DNA of 64,000 nucleotides, from contig NZ_LASA01000060.1 of the NCBI RefSeq assembly GCF_001562015.1, positions 34,577 through 98,576 on the forward strand. Direction: 5' to 3'. The translations under genes and the position numbers were made by a program. Under the pieces are notes generated by a model. It was given only the letters and a program-made list of their open reading frames with translations, was not told the origin of the DNA and ran no database searches. This DNA comes from Endozoicomonas arenosclerae (GTDB lineage Bacteria > Pseudomonadota > Gammaproteobacteria > Pseudomonadales > Endozoicomonadaceae). Below are positions 34,606-43,975 of the stretch, piece after piece. Within the stretch, counting starts at the first letter, position 1, and every line of letters begins with the position of its first letter.

Positions 34606-36702
34606 TTAAAATTGCCAGCGAATCTGGGCGTACCATGATTCCTGGATTTCTGTTGGTGCCATTCCACTCAGAGTTTCATAAAACTCTCTGTGGTGATCTC
34701 TGAAGAGATTCTGTCCGACCAAAGAAAACTCTAGGTTGTCTCCATATTTCTTGGCCAGACGAATATCCAGTGATGTATTGGCTCCGATATTAGCGTTCTT
34801 CAGATTGTCCGAGTAACGAACCCAGAAGTCGAAGTACCACTGGTTGGGCAGGTTCATGGTGGAGCGAATATTGGCAGTGTGAGGCGCGCTCAGATCTTCA
34901 ACAATCCTCTCATTGGTGTTAAGAAAGTCTGTTTTTGCCTGATTTGGCCATGCATCTACTTGCAGCCAGCTATAAGTAAACTGCAGTTTCCACCAGTCCT
35001 TTGCCTGCCAGTCAGCTACTACTTCAAGACCGTAGGTTTTTGTGTTCAGCCCGTTGATAAGTGTTGCGGGCAACTGAACTACGTTTGGATAAGGACAAAG
35101 ATAAAGAGAAGAGCCAGTAGCAGAAGGAATGGTGATGGCATTGGAGCCATTAGGGCACATATTGGTATCTACGTAGGCAATGATATCTTCGTATTGGTTG
35201 TAGAAAGCCGTGATATCCAGTCTGAAGTTGTTGCCGAACTGCTCCCTGTAACCTAACTCTAAAGCGGTCAGTTTCTCAGATTTCAGATCAGGGTTACCCA
35301 TGATTGGAATGATGTAGGAAACTGTACTTGGCGTCTCAATAGTGATCCCATCCGTTTGCAGTGCTGTTTCACTGATGGATGGCGTTTTCACAGCCCGGGA
35401 AAGAGCTGCCCAGAAAGTTCTATTCTCAGAAGGCCTCCAAGTTAAACGAGCATTTGGCTGAACCTCGTAGCCGGTAAAACTGTTGTGTTCAAATCGAGAG
35501 CTGAGAGTGAAAGTCCATTGATCATTCAGTGTGATGTCATCCTGAATGAAAGCACTGAACAGCTCTGTTTGTTTGGAGTCCTTCCCCTCAAGCAGGTACA
35601 TGAAGGGAGTATTTTTAACTTCATACCAGGTGGCTCTGTAACCCAGCCCCCAAACTAAGTCATGTCTACCCCAGAGCTGGGAGTAATGTTGAAACTCCAG
35701 ATCAATGGTGTCGCGCTTTTCAGCGATTCGGTAATCAAAGTTCTGGTAGTTGTCGTAGATGGCTCTCAATGAGTAATCGTGGGTTTCACTCAGTGTTCTT
35801 TTCCAATAAGCACCGAGATTACCGCCTCGTTGATCCCGACTGAGTCCATTGACGATAAAGCCGTTAGCCAGCTGTGGAATGGTTGGCTGTGACTTATCCA
35901 GCAATCTCAGTGGAGGTCTGGTAGTGCCTTCGTATAGTTCACCTTGAACCGTCATCTCGGAATCAGATGAAACCTTCCATTCTGATTTGAAGCCTGCTCT
36001 GCGCATCTTCCAGTCATCAGCAGTATCTTTACCCTCTGCATTGACCTGACCGTCACGCTCAAAGGCTTTGACATAAACGCGATAAAAACCTGTTTCACCA
36101 AACTCACCGCCGTGGCGGAAGGCGCCAAATGCTTTTTCTTCAGTACCGCCACCGGCTGTTAACAAGTTGCCCTGGGTATCTGCGGCTTTTTTAGTAATGA
36201 TATTGATGACACCGTTTACTGCGTTAGCTCCCCAGAGTGCTGCACCTGGGCCACGAATGACCTCAATGCGGTCAATGTCTTCCATCATGGTGTCCTGAAC
36301 ATCCCAGTTAACACCGGAGAAGAGCGGCGAGTAAACCGTTCTGCCGTCAATCAGAACCAGCAATTTATTGGCGAAGATGTAGTTAAAGCCCCGGGTGCTG
36401 ATTGACCAGGTGTTGGCGTTCAGCTTCGCTACCTGCATCCCTGGCACCATTCTCAGGGCTTCAGGAATTGAGGTGACGCCCGTGCGGCGCAGGTCTTCGT
36501 TGGTGATGACATAAATAGCCGCGGCTGAATCCATCAAACGCTGCTTCTTACGGGATACTGAAGTAACGTCAGGAATTTCCATGGAAATCAGTTCTTCCAG
36601 ACTGAGATCAAAGAGATCCTCTTCTTCCGGGGATTCGGCGAATGCCTGGCTGCTTGCGAAAATACATGAGGCCAGCAGTGTGGGTAGAAAATTGGTTTTC
36701 AA
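34606..36702 (-). CDS. TonB-dependent receptor
   Basis: 698 residues. I chose the TTG at 36702 because CGGAG lies seven bases upstream and it gives a classic signal peptide (MKTNFLPTLLASCIF, cut after AFA); a GTG twelve codons earlier has no ribosome site. The plug domain includes DSAAAIYVITNEDLRRTG, PEALRMVPGMQVAK and the VIRGPGAALWGANAVNGVINI box. A 22-strand barrel follows, and the protein ends in IRWQF with terminal Phe. No typical TonB box is obvious near the N-terminus. It probably takes up or senses a ligand passed to the YfiR/kinase pair; substrate unknown. Confidence 0.9.
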   Translation of the reverse strand: MKTNFLPTLLASCIFASSQAFAESPEEEDLFDLSLEELISMEIPDVTSVSRKKQRLMDSAAAIYVITNEDLRRTGVTSIPEALRMVPGMQVAKLNANTWSISTRGFNYIFANKLLVLIDGRTVYSPLFSGVNWDVQDTMMEDIDRIEVIRGPGAALWGANAVNGVINIITKKAADTQGNLLTAGGGTEEKAFGAFRHGGEFGETGFYRVYVKAFERDGQVNAEGKDTADDWKMRRAGFKSEWKVSSDSEMTVQGELYEGTTRPPLRLLDKSQPTIPQLANGFIVNGLSRDQRGGNLGAYWKRTLSETHDYSLRAIYDNYQNFDYRIAEKRDTIDLEFQHYSQLWGRHDLVWGLGYRATWYEVKNTPFMYLLEGKDSKQTELFSAFIQDDITLNDQWTFTLSSRFEHNSFTGYEVQPNARLTWRPSENRTFWAALSRAVKTPSISETALQTDGITIETPSTVSYIIPIMGNPDLKSEKLTALELGYREQFGNNFRLDITAFYNQYEDIIAYVDTNMCPNGSNAITIPSATGSSLYLCPYPNVVQLPATLINGLNTKTYGLEVVADWQAKDWWKLQFTYSWLQVDAWPNQAKTDFLNTNERIVEDLSAPHTANIRSTMNLPNQWYFDFWVRYSDNLKNANIGANTSLDIRLAKKYGDNLEFSLVGQNLFRDHHREFYETLSGMAPTEIQESWYAQIRWQF

Positions 36703-36861
36703 GGTTCCGCTCCGTGGATCTTGATCAAATCCCAACACTGCTGAAGTTGAAGATTCAAGAAAACAAAAGGTCCTCTTTAAAACCTAGCTGATTTGTCAGA
36801 GCTTGAGTTGGAATCAGAACATTTAGGCTTGATGACAGACGAAGGTTATTTAGGGGCGATG

Positions 36862-36894
36862 AAGGGTAGATCCTTTTCGGTTGGATCTACCCTT
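36862..36894. terminator. Hairpin after subtilase gene
   Basis: A perfect 12-bp stem (36862-36873 with 36883-36894) with a 9-base loop lies seven bases past the end of the minus-strand subtilase gene. It lacks a clear T-run on that strand. Confidence 0.6.
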
Positions 36895-36901
36895 TGATGA
36901 T

Positions 36902-38290
36902 TTACTCGTCTCTGGCATCCAGTACTGCAGCGCCAGCGTCTAGAATGCCTGCACCACAAATGCTGGTGGAGCATGTGCCACCGGAGAATGAGCGGGCATT
37001 GAGCTTGATGATTTCTTCGACTCTTGCCGGAGTCAGGTTGGGGTTAATGGAGTACATAAGCGCGGCAACCCCAGCTACATGAGGTGTGGCCATGCTGGTT
37101 CCCTGATAATACTCGTAGTTGTCCTGGGTCGCGGCAGTGGCTCCAGCATTGGCTGTAGAAAGAACACCATTGCCGTAATAACGGGTTTCACCACCTGGTG
37201 CTGAAATATCGACATTACTACCGTAGTTGGAATACCAGCTGCGATCTCCGCCACGGTCAATGGCTCCTACAGTAATGACATTGCTGCAGTTGGCAGGTGT
37301 AGCATAGGCCACGTTTGTGTTTTCGTTACCCGCTGCCACTACAACAGTTACACCGGCGCTGACCACTTCATTAATGGCATTCTGATAGCTTTGGGGACAG
37401 CTGTATGAAAAGCCTCCCAGACTCATATTAATGACTTTAACTGGATTGGTATTTCGGGACATGCCATAAACATCCAGACCTGCTGCCCAGCGCATGGCAT
37501 CAATAATGTCCGAGGTATAGCCACCACAACGGCCTAATGCCCTTAGAGGCATCACTTTGGCATTCCAGGCTACGCCAGCAACTCCTGTGCTGTTATTGGA
37601 TTCTGCAGCAATGGTTCCGGAAACATGAGTGCCGTGCCAGCTGCTTTCTGTGGGGGCTGGTGGAACGGGTTGACCGTTGGAGTAACCACAGGCGCCTGCG
37701 GAAGTAATGGCATCACCTGAATCTATAGCATTCTGGTCTCGGCCCCCGCCATCATTGGCTATCCAGGAATGGGAGATAAAGTCATGGCCGGAGACAACAT
37801 TGCCATCGATATCCTTGTGATACACAATGCCTGTATCGATAACGCCGACAATGACATCACTGCGACCGGTGGTAATATCCCAGGCCGCAGGCAGGTTGCT
37901 GCCTGCAGTGGATTCAAAATAGTGCCACTGCTCGTTGTAACGGGAGTCATTAGGAACACGCATGATTTGCATGATGTAATCAGGCTCTGCAAAAGCTACC
38001 TGAGGATTATCTTCCAGGGAGTCGGCGAGTATTTGGGCGTCATTGATATTGACGCTGCCACCAATCTCAATAATTTCTTTATCTCTTCCTGCCGCCACTC
38101 CAAAAGCACCGTAGTTGACCCCCTGCTTGATATGAGCGATAGCATTGCCTTCGGTGGGTTCAGGGTGATAATTGATAATGATTCTATCGGTCACCTGTCT
38201 GGGGGCGGTTTCGATTTCAATTTCCTGGGTGGTAGCCTTTTGAAAGGTAAACCCCAGTAAAGTCAGCAACAAAGCAATCCTTGCTTTCAT
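36902..38290 (-). CDS. Secreted subtilisin-like serine protease (S8)
   Basis: 462 residues with a signal peptide and an inhibitor-I9-type propeptide (about 30-115, ending QVAFAEPDY). The catalytic domain has Asp in VIDTGI (near 150), His in WHGTHVSGTIA (near 218) and Ser in GTSMATPHVAG (near 398), plus the oxyanion region VVAAGNEN. Four or more cysteines (GACGYS, GRCGG, SCPQS, GTCSTSICG) suggest disulfides. It is the second secreted protease in the window. Transcribed alone, divergent from the DedA operon. Confidence 0.93.
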   Translation of the reverse strand: MKARIALLLTLLGFTFQKATTQEIEIETAPRQVTDRIIINYHPEPTEGNAIAHIKQGVNYGAFGVAAGRDKEIIEIGGSVNINDAQILADSLEDNPQVAFAEPDYIMQIMRVPNDSRYNEQWHYFESTAGSNLPAAWDITTGRSDVIVGVIDTGIVYHKDIDGNVVSGHDFISHSWIANDGGGRDQNAIDSGDAITSAGACGYSNGQPVPPAPTESSWHGTHVSGTIAAESNNSTGVAGVAWNAKVMPLRALGRCGGYTSDIIDAMRWAAGLDVYGMSRNTNPVKVINMSLGGFSYSCPQSYQNAINEVVSAGVTVVVAAGNENTNVAYATPANCSNVITVGAIDRGGDRSWYSNYGSNVDISAPGGETRYYGNGVLSTANAGATAATQDNYEYYQGTSMATPHVAGVAALMYSINPNLTPARVEEIIKLNARSFSGGTCSTSICGAGILDAGAAVLDARDE

Positions 38291-38528
38291 GATGAGACTT
38301 CCTTATCTCAGAGTAGGTAATTGGATTGAAGTCAGTATGGTTCAAGTTAAAAAGGGCAGCATAGGATTACCGAAGAGGTGTGGTTTTTCTTGTATGGAGT
38401 GGCTTTTTATTTAAATAATTGATGCTCAAAATGTCATATCAGACGGATAAATTCGGTCACTTGTCATTGAATTAACAGGATTCAACGTTATAACCTGATT
38501 CAGACGACAAAAAAATGGCAGTGAAAGT

Positions 38529-39092
38529 ATGTTTGAATACTGGCTGAATTACATTCAGCATCCCTGGCTACTGGCGTTGTTAATTCTCTTGGGAAGCTAT
38601 GTATTAGAAGATGCAGCTATTGTATTTGCGGCTCTGTTAAGTGCTGATGGGATGATTAGTGGCCAGCTTGCATTTTTTGCACTATTTGTTGGGATCTTTA
38701 CCGGTGACCTTGGACTTTATGGTTTAGGTGTTCTTTCTCGAAGAATAAATAAGCTGAGTCGTCTTCTTGATTTGGCATCAGTAGAACGAGCCGGTGTCTG
38801 GTTGGAAAATCGTATGTTGACAACGATAATTTCTGTTCGAGTCATCCCGGGTCTTCGCTTTCCTGTTTATACGGCGTGTGGATTTTTTGAGCTCTCTTTC
38901 TTAAAGTTTCTTATTCTGGTTCTTTTTGCTTCGGTCGTCTGGACCGCATTACTATTTTCAGGCTTTTATACCGCAGGGGTTATGTTCTGGTCTGAGGTTG
39001 GGTTGTGGAAGTGGCTTTTACTGCCATTGATTGTCTGTCTGATTATGTACGGCCATCGATTGATATATCGCAATTATGGGGTTTTGAAATAA
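38529..39092 (+). CDS. DedA-family membrane protein
   Basis: 187 residues with four or five hydrophobic segments. Family features are the EDAAIVFAALLSADG segment, GIFTGDLGLYGLGVLSRR and VRVIPGLRFPVYTACGFF (the conserved R-x-I/V-P-G-x-R motif). DedA proteins are probably lipid-carrier or phospholipid transporters needed for envelope homeostasis. It is the first gene of a four-gene run; the ATP-grasp gene starts two bases after its stop. Confidence 0.85.
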   Translation: MFEYWLNYIQHPWLLALLILLGSYVLEDAAIVFAALLSADGMISGQLAFFALFVGIFTGDLGLYGLGVLSRRINKLSRLLDLASVERAGVWLENRMLTTIISVRVIPGLRFPVYTACGFFELSFLKFLILVLFASVVWTALLFSGFYTAGVMFWSEVGLWKWLLLPLIVCLIMYGHRLIYRNYGVLK

Positions 39093-39094
39093 CT

Positions 39095-40246
39095 ATGGAA
39101 ATAACCGACACGGACAGTCTGGTTGATACCTTTATACGCCCCAGTGGGAAAAATAAAAGCATTCATCAGGGAATGCCTCCTTTAGAAGACTCTGAAAAAC
39201 CGGTCTCTTATTTCGAGTTCTGGCCCGGTTATATCTTTTATCTGCCTGTAGCCATTCAATGGTTGTGGTTAGCTGTTCGCTATCAGGGAATCAGTTTGCC
39301 ATTAATCAGTAACCCTGGAATCAGTTTGAGCGGGATGGTCGGGGAATCAAAGTCAGAGATCTTTTCGTCAGCTACTGGTGAAGCCAGGGATAAAATAGCC
39401 CCCTGGTGTCTGCTTTCCGAGTGGCACTCATTGGAGGACGCAATATGGCAGGCACGGCAATTGATGGGGTCGATTGATCTGGACTTTCCTGTTATAGCCA
39501 AACCAGATGTTGGCTGTCGAGGTGCAGGGGTCCAGATCATCAGGGATATTCTGGAATTAAAAGCCTATATCAACAACTTTCCAAAGGCCGGGCGAATTGT
39601 GCTTCAGCAGGTCATACCTTATGAAGCTGAAGCAGGCATATTTTATATTCGCTATCCAGGGGAAGAGCGAGGGCGCATTTTTTCCATCACGTTGAAATAT
39701 CCTCCCTATGTGGTGGGCAATGGGGTGGATACACTCAGGCAGCTCATTGAAAAAGATCCCAGAGCCAGCAAGGTCAGCAAACTTTATTTTCAGCGTCATT
39801 TTCAAAAACTGGAACAAATTATTCCAAGGGGAATGCCCTTTCGACTGGCATTTGCAGGCAGTCATTCAAGAGGCGCTATTTTTCGTGATGGCCGAGAATT
39901 TATTACGCCTGAGCTGGAAGAAGCCTTTGATAAAGTTGCGGAAGGCCTGCCTGATTATTTCTACGGGCGGATTGATATTCGATTTAGAGATATAAATTCT
40001 CTAATGAATGGCGAAAATTACTATATACTTGAAGTGAATGGTGCCAGCAGCGAAGCCGCTCATATCTGGGATTGCAGAGGTTCTCTGAAAGAAGTTTATC
40101 GAGTACTGTTTTATCAGTACCGAACGCTCTTTCGATTAGGTTGGCTTAACCGGCGCCGTGGATTTCGCCCACCTTCCATCATGAAGCTATATAAACAGTG
40201 GAAGCAGGAGCGGGAGCTTGTCAGACAATATCCGGATACGGAGTAA
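39095..40246 (+). CDS. ATP-grasp ligase-like protein
   Basis: 383 residues from the ATG at 39095. The ATP-grasp core shows DFPVIAKPDVGCRGAGVQII (lysine and glycine loop), IVLQQVIPYEAEAGIFY and the metal-binding YILEVNGASSEA. The fold is shared with D-Ala-D-Ala ligase and other carboxylate-amine ligases; the substrate cannot be told from sequence. A Trp-rich segment (PVAIQWLWLAVRYQG, about 50-65) may touch the membrane. Tight spacing to dedA suggests the product acts on an envelope substrate. Confidence 0.8.
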   Translation: MEITDTDSLVDTFIRPSGKNKSIHQGMPPLEDSEKPVSYFEFWPGYIFYLPVAIQWLWLAVRYQGISLPLISNPGISLSGMVGESKSEIFSSATGEARDKIAPWCLLSEWHSLEDAIWQARQLMGSIDLDFPVIAKPDVGCRGAGVQIIRDILELKAYINNFPKAGRIVLQQVIPYEAEAGIFYIRYPGEERGRIFSITLKYPPYVVGNGVDTLRQLIEKDPRASKVSKLYFQRHFQKLEQIIPRGMPFRLAFAGSHSRGAIFRDGREFITPELEEAFDKVAEGLPDYFYGRIDIRFRDINSLMNGENYYILEVNGASSEAAHIWDCRGSLKEVYRVLFYQYRTLFRLGWLNRRRGFRPPSIMKLYKQWKQERELVRQYPDTE

Positions 40247-40266
40247 TTGTCCGCAGGGAGGCGAGG

Positions 40267-40743
40267 ATGATTCGCACTCATCACCGTGAAAGCTATTGGC
40301 TTTTCGCTATAGCCGTCTTTGCTATTGCCTTGCTGTTTAGCAATAACGCATTTGCAGCCAAGAATATCTATACCGGCTGGTTCAGTAATAAAGCTGTCAG
40401 TGGTTATGATACCGTCGCGTATTTTACTGAAGGCAAAGCTGTTAAGGGCAACGCCCGATTCAAATATAAGTATCTGGAAGTTGAATGGTACTTCTCGTCT
40501 GAAAAAAACCTTGAGATGTTCAAGAAAGATCCTGATAAATACCGCCCTCAGTATGGAGGCTATTGCGCCTGGGCTATAGCTGAGAAAAAACAAAGGGCCC
40601 CGGGTGACCCCAATTACTGGAAAATAGTCGATAAAAAGCTGTATTTGAATTACGACGCTGATATTCAATCAAGGTGGATAAAGGACATTCCTGGTTTTAT
40701 CAAACTGGGTGACAAAAACTGGCCAAAAATGATGGCTAACTAA
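40267..40743 (+). CDS. Exported YHS-domain protein
   Basis: 158 residues from the ATG at 40267, with GGGAGGCGAGG directly upstream. A signal peptide (about 1-30, ending AFAAK) is followed by a YHS domain (VSGYDTVAYFTEGKAV, VEWYFSSEKNLEMFKKDPDKY, QYGGYCAWAIA). YHS domains are small, often metal-associated modules. The GGYC cysteine is in place. It follows the ATP-grasp gene by 20 bases and precedes a DoxX gene by 15. Function unknown. Confidence 0.82.
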   Translation: MIRTHHRESYWLFAIAVFAIALLFSNNAFAAKNIYTGWFSNKAVSGYDTVAYFTEGKAVKGNARFKYKYLEVEWYFSSEKNLEMFKKDPDKYRPQYGGYCAWAIAEKKQRAPGDPNYWKIVDKKLYLNYDADIQSRWIKDIPGFIKLGDKNWPKMMAN

Positions 40744-40758
40744 TGCAAGGAGAGCATT

Positions 40759-41205
40759 ATGTTCAAGGAAGGTTTTAAATGGCTATTGTGCATATACATT
40801 GCCTTTGTATTTGTACAATCCCTGTTTTTCAAATTCACCGATGCCTATGAGACCGTTTATATATTCAGTGTGCTTGGCAACTGGTCAGGACTGGAATGGT
40901 TCGCAGAGTATGGTGCTTATGGGGTTGGTATCACAGAGTTGATCGCTGCCATTATGCTTATGATTCCTGCCATCAGGCTTTATGGAGCGATTCTCTCAGC
41001 CGGTGTTATGGCTGGAGCGGTATTCTTCCATTTATTTACCCCATTGGGCATCAATATGCCTGAGTTCGATAATATGGGTAATATCATAGGCGATGATGGT
41101 GGTCTGCTGTTTTACAATGCAGCCGGTATGCTGGTGGCCGCAATTGTTGTCGCTATCATGGAATTCATCGACACGGATAATGCCATTAAACGGATTCTTT
41201 TCTGA
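40759..41205 (+). CDS. DoxX-like membrane protein
   Basis: 148 residues with four hydrophobic segments (about 8-27, 48-70, 75-95, 115-135). The SLFFKFTDA start and GITELIAAIMLM segment fit the DoxX/DoxD family, whose members are quinone-linked or redox-related membrane proteins. It is the last gene of the DedA / ATP-grasp / YHS / DoxX run and has AGGAGAG upstream. Confidence 0.75.
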   Translation: MFKEGFKWLLCIYIAFVFVQSLFFKFTDAYETVYIFSVLGNWSGLEWFAEYGAYGVGITELIAAIMLMIPAIRLYGAILSAGVMAGAVFFHLFTPLGINMPEFDNMGNIIGDDGGLLFYNAAGMLVAAIVVAIMEFIDTDNAIKRILF

Positions 41206-41220
41206 TACCTTCTGACCTGT

Positions 41221-41240
41221 GCGGGGTGATGTATTCCCGC
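41221..41240 (+). terminator. Weak hairpin after DoxX gene
   Basis: GCGGG (41221-41225) can pair with CCCGC (41236-41240). The loop is ten bases and no T-run follows, so this is only a possible operon end. The rest of the gap up to 41496 holds no ORF I trust. Confidence 0.3.
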
Positions 41241-41496
41241 CGTTTCCCAAGCTCAATAAGTTTCAAGTGCCCACCGAGAAATAAAAACGTTCACATCCTG
41301 TTAACGGAATTGTCATTTACCCTTTCTAGTCTTGTTACTGTAGGCCAGCTTGTTCATTATAAAAGATAGGAAGTTGGCCAGTCTCCAGTATTGGAGAAAA
41401 AATAATACCCATAGAGGTAGAAAAGGCTTGTTGTTTTTCAATGGTGTTTAGCTAATGGGCAACAAGGTTTTTCACAAAATTGAAAGGGAAAATCGG

Positions 41497-43275
41497 ATGA
41501 CTCCTGAAAGTTCTCCATTCAGACTTCCAAAAAAAACCCGGTCTGGTCTGCCCGAAGCTGCTGCTGAGTGGTTTTTAGGGCTTAAAACAATTGATCAGCT
41601 CTATAAAAAAGAAGTCAATGAAGAATACCCCTCTGATGATTTTCTTAAACTGGTACTGAAAATATTTAATGTTCAGCATCAAATCGCATCAGGGGATTTG
41701 AGTTCCATTCCTGCAACAGGTCCTTCGGTTATTGTTGCAAATCATCCATTTGGTGGTATTGAAGGTGTAGCTCTGGCTGATTTGTTATTACAGGTACGTC
41801 CTGATGTGAAGGTGCTGACTAATGAATTGCTTTGCCGGATACAGGAGCTGAAAGAGCTGTTTATTGGTGTTGATATTATCAGCGCTAATGCCCGAAAGAA
41901 GAACCAGAATGCCATTGAAGAAGCCAGAAAGTGGGTGGAAGAGGGGCATCAGTTGCTGATCTTCCCTGCAGGAGAAGTTTCCAGTCTCGACCTTTCATTA
42001 AGACAGGTCACAGATCCCAAGTGGAGAAATACAGCCGCCCGAATCATCCGGCAGACTCAGGCGAAAGTCACACCGGTATTTATAGAGGGTAGAAACGGCT
42101 GGTTATTTCAGGCTATGGGATTGATTCATCCTAAGCTGCGAACAGTGAGACTGATCAGAGAACTCCTGAACAAGCGCGGTTCAACACTGAGCTTCCGCAT
42201 TGGAAGAACATTGGATGAGTTGGACTATCAAACGATGAGTTCCGATGCCTCACTGACCAACTATCTTCGTTTGAATACTTATCTCCTCTCAACCCATAAA
42301 CCGGTTCGCACAAAACTGGTTTCTCTGCCTAAAAAAGAAAGAAAAGAACAACCGGTTGCCGATCCCATTGCCAGCGAAAAGCTCAAGGCAAATGTTGAGC
42401 GGTTACCCGATGAGTGCCTGCTGCTGGAAAAGGGCGAAATGAGTGTTTACTGTGCCCCCTCTGAGCAGCTCCCTGAGATATTGCCGGAAATTGGTCGTCT
42501 TCGTGAAGTGACATTCCGGGGCGTCGGTGAAGGCACAGGCAAGTCCAGAGATCTGGATGAGTATGATGATTACTATCTGCATCTGTTTCTCTGGAATCAG
42601 AAAGAAGACAAGATCATGGGCGCCTATCGAATTGGTCAGGTTGACCAGATTCTGCGTTCAAAGGGAGTACATGGCATCTATTCCCGCAGTCTGTTCCGTT
42701 ATCATGCCGAGTTTATCCACAAGCTGGGCAGTTGTCTGGAAATGGGCCGTTCTTTTGTCGTTCCTGAATATCAGAGAAGCCTGAGTGCCTTGATGATGCT
42801 CTGGAAGGGTATCGGAGCCTATGTCGCTGCCAACCCCTGGTACAAGGTATTGTTTGGTCCAGTCAGCATCAGCAGTGATTACAGCGAAGTATCGCGTCAG
42901 CTGATGGCCGGTTGCTTGTCTGTGAATAACTCCGACAGTGTGCTGCGTGATCTGGTTCAGCCCACGACTCCGCTGAAGCCAGGTAAGGGACGCTTCTGGA
43001 ATCAGGCCGATTTAATGGGGCTGACGGACTTTGAAAAACTGTCTTCCCTGGTCCAGCAGATAGAGAAGGACAATAAAGGCATCCCCATCCTGTTGAAACA
43101 ATATTTAAAGCTGCGTGGTGAGTTGGCAGCCTTCAATGTTGATCCGGATTTTAATAATGCCCTGGATGGATTGATTATCGTCGACCTTCTGAAAGTGGAC
43201 GAAAGAACACTCAATAAATACATGGGAGCAGCAGGGGCAAAAGCCTTCCTGGAATATAACAGGCCTGCTGCCTGA
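41497..43275 (+). CDS. olsF: Bifunctional ornithine lipid synthase OlsF-like acyltransferase
   Basis: 592 residues from the ATG at 41497 (AAAGGG upstream); an ATG fourteen codons earlier at 41455 is possible. The N-terminal half is an LPLAT acyltransferase (NHPFGGIEG catalytic region near 85, LIFPAGEVSS). The C-terminal half (about 330-480) is OlsB-like: LREVTFRGVGEG, LFLWNQKEDKIMGAYRIG, CLEMGRSFVVPEYQRS and LMMLWKGIGAYV. This fusion matches OlsF of Serratia, which makes ornithine lipids from ornithine and two acyl chains. Such phosphorus-free lipids replace phospholipids when phosphate is scarce. The fusion order is clear; the lipid product is inferred. Confidence 0.78.
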   Translation: MTPESSPFRLPKKTRSGLPEAAAEWFLGLKTIDQLYKKEVNEEYPSDDFLKLVLKIFNVQHQIASGDLSSIPATGPSVIVANHPFGGIEGVALADLLLQVRPDVKVLTNELLCRIQELKELFIGVDIISANARKKNQNAIEEARKWVEEGHQLLIFPAGEVSSLDLSLRQVTDPKWRNTAARIIRQTQAKVTPVFIEGRNGWLFQAMGLIHPKLRTVRLIRELLNKRGSTLSFRIGRTLDELDYQTMSSDASLTNYLRLNTYLLSTHKPVRTKLVSLPKKERKEQPVADPIASEKLKANVERLPDECLLLEKGEMSVYCAPSEQLPEILPEIGRLREVTFRGVGEGTGKSRDLDEYDDYYLHLFLWNQKEDKIMGAYRIGQVDQILRSKGVHGIYSRSLFRYHAEFIHKLGSCLEMGRSFVVPEYQRSLSALMMLWKGIGAYVAANPWYKVLFGPVSISSDYSEVSRQLMAGCLSVNNSDSVLRDLVQPTTPLKPGKGRFWNQADLMGLTDFEKLSSLVQQIEKDNKGIPILLKQYLKLRGELAAFNVDPDFNNALDGLIIVDLLKVDERTLNKYMGAAGAKAFLEYNRPAA

Positions 43276-43289
43276 TCTGGGAATCAGCT

Positions 43290-43814
43290 CTATTCCTGGG
43301 TGGCTTCCTCGGCTGATTTCTGGTGCAGTCGTGTGGATGTGGCTACACCAAAATCAACCGGCAGCTTGATACCTTCCTGCCCCAGCATCAGGGCAATCAA
43401 AGCCAGATGGTGTGTGGTATGGCTCTGCAGAAAAAGTAACTCCCGGATAATGCTGCTGCTGGTTTCAATGGATTGTCCAGAGTCCAGTAGCGCGACCACT
43501 GCAACGGATTCAGGGTAGTGAGACATATCCTGGCCACTGAGCAGTAAATGAATATTCTTCAGATACTCTATGGCCTGTTTCGCCGATTCTTCCAATATCG
43601 AGTTTCGGGGGCGATTGTCGTAATCAATGGCGCCGTAATCCAATCCTTTAAAAAAACAGTGGTAGAACTCAATAATGTGCCTGACATGGGTTCCAATTGA
43701 GCTCGAAAGGAGAGAAGACTTTTTCTGGTACTGATCTTCTGAAAGGTGAAGCAGCACTGATTCCAGCTCTGAGAGCGTGCTGATATTGAACTGGCGCGCA
43801 TCGGTCAGTGTCAT
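43290..43814 (-). CDS. DinB-like protein
   Basis: 174 residues, a four-helix protein. Histidines in SIGTHVRHIIEFYH and LQSHTTHHLALI fit the metal triad of the DinB/YfiT-like superfamily. Members include thiol transferases and metal-dependent hydrolases; the specific role is unknown. It is convergent with the olsF-like gene, 14 bases apart. Confidence 0.75.
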   Translation of the reverse strand: MTLTDARQFNISTLSELESVLLHLSEDQYQKKSSLLSSSIGTHVRHIIEFYHCFFKGLDYGAIDYDNRPRNSILEESAKQAIEYLKNIHLLLSGQDMSHYPESVAVVALLDSGQSIETSSSIIRELLFLQSHTTHHLALIALMLGQEGIKLPVDFGVATSTRLHQKSAEEATQE

Positions 43815-43940
43815 GCGGTTTCCGGTTTATTTTTATCTCTGATTTATTCAGTCTGTCACAGTGAAAGGCTTTTTGTATAGGTTCTGAATCTGAGTCATGT
43901 CAATGAATGTCAATACAGTGCATTCGTCTTGAATGAAAGA

Positions 43941-43969
43941 TTGGCGGAGTCATGGATTCTGGTTAGAAT
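43941..43969 (+). promoter_or_regulatory. Candidate gcvH promoter
   Basis: TTGGCG (43941-43946), a 17-base spacer and TAGAAT (43964-43969). It is the best sigma-70-like match upstream of gcvH and implies an untranslated leader of about 350 bases. Confidence 0.4.
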
Positions 43970-43975
43970 GCCTGC

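Noticed and set aside
41298..41316. Pho box before the olsF-like gene
   Set aside because: CTGTTAA and TTGTCAT are 12 rather than 11 bases apart and the first half is weak.
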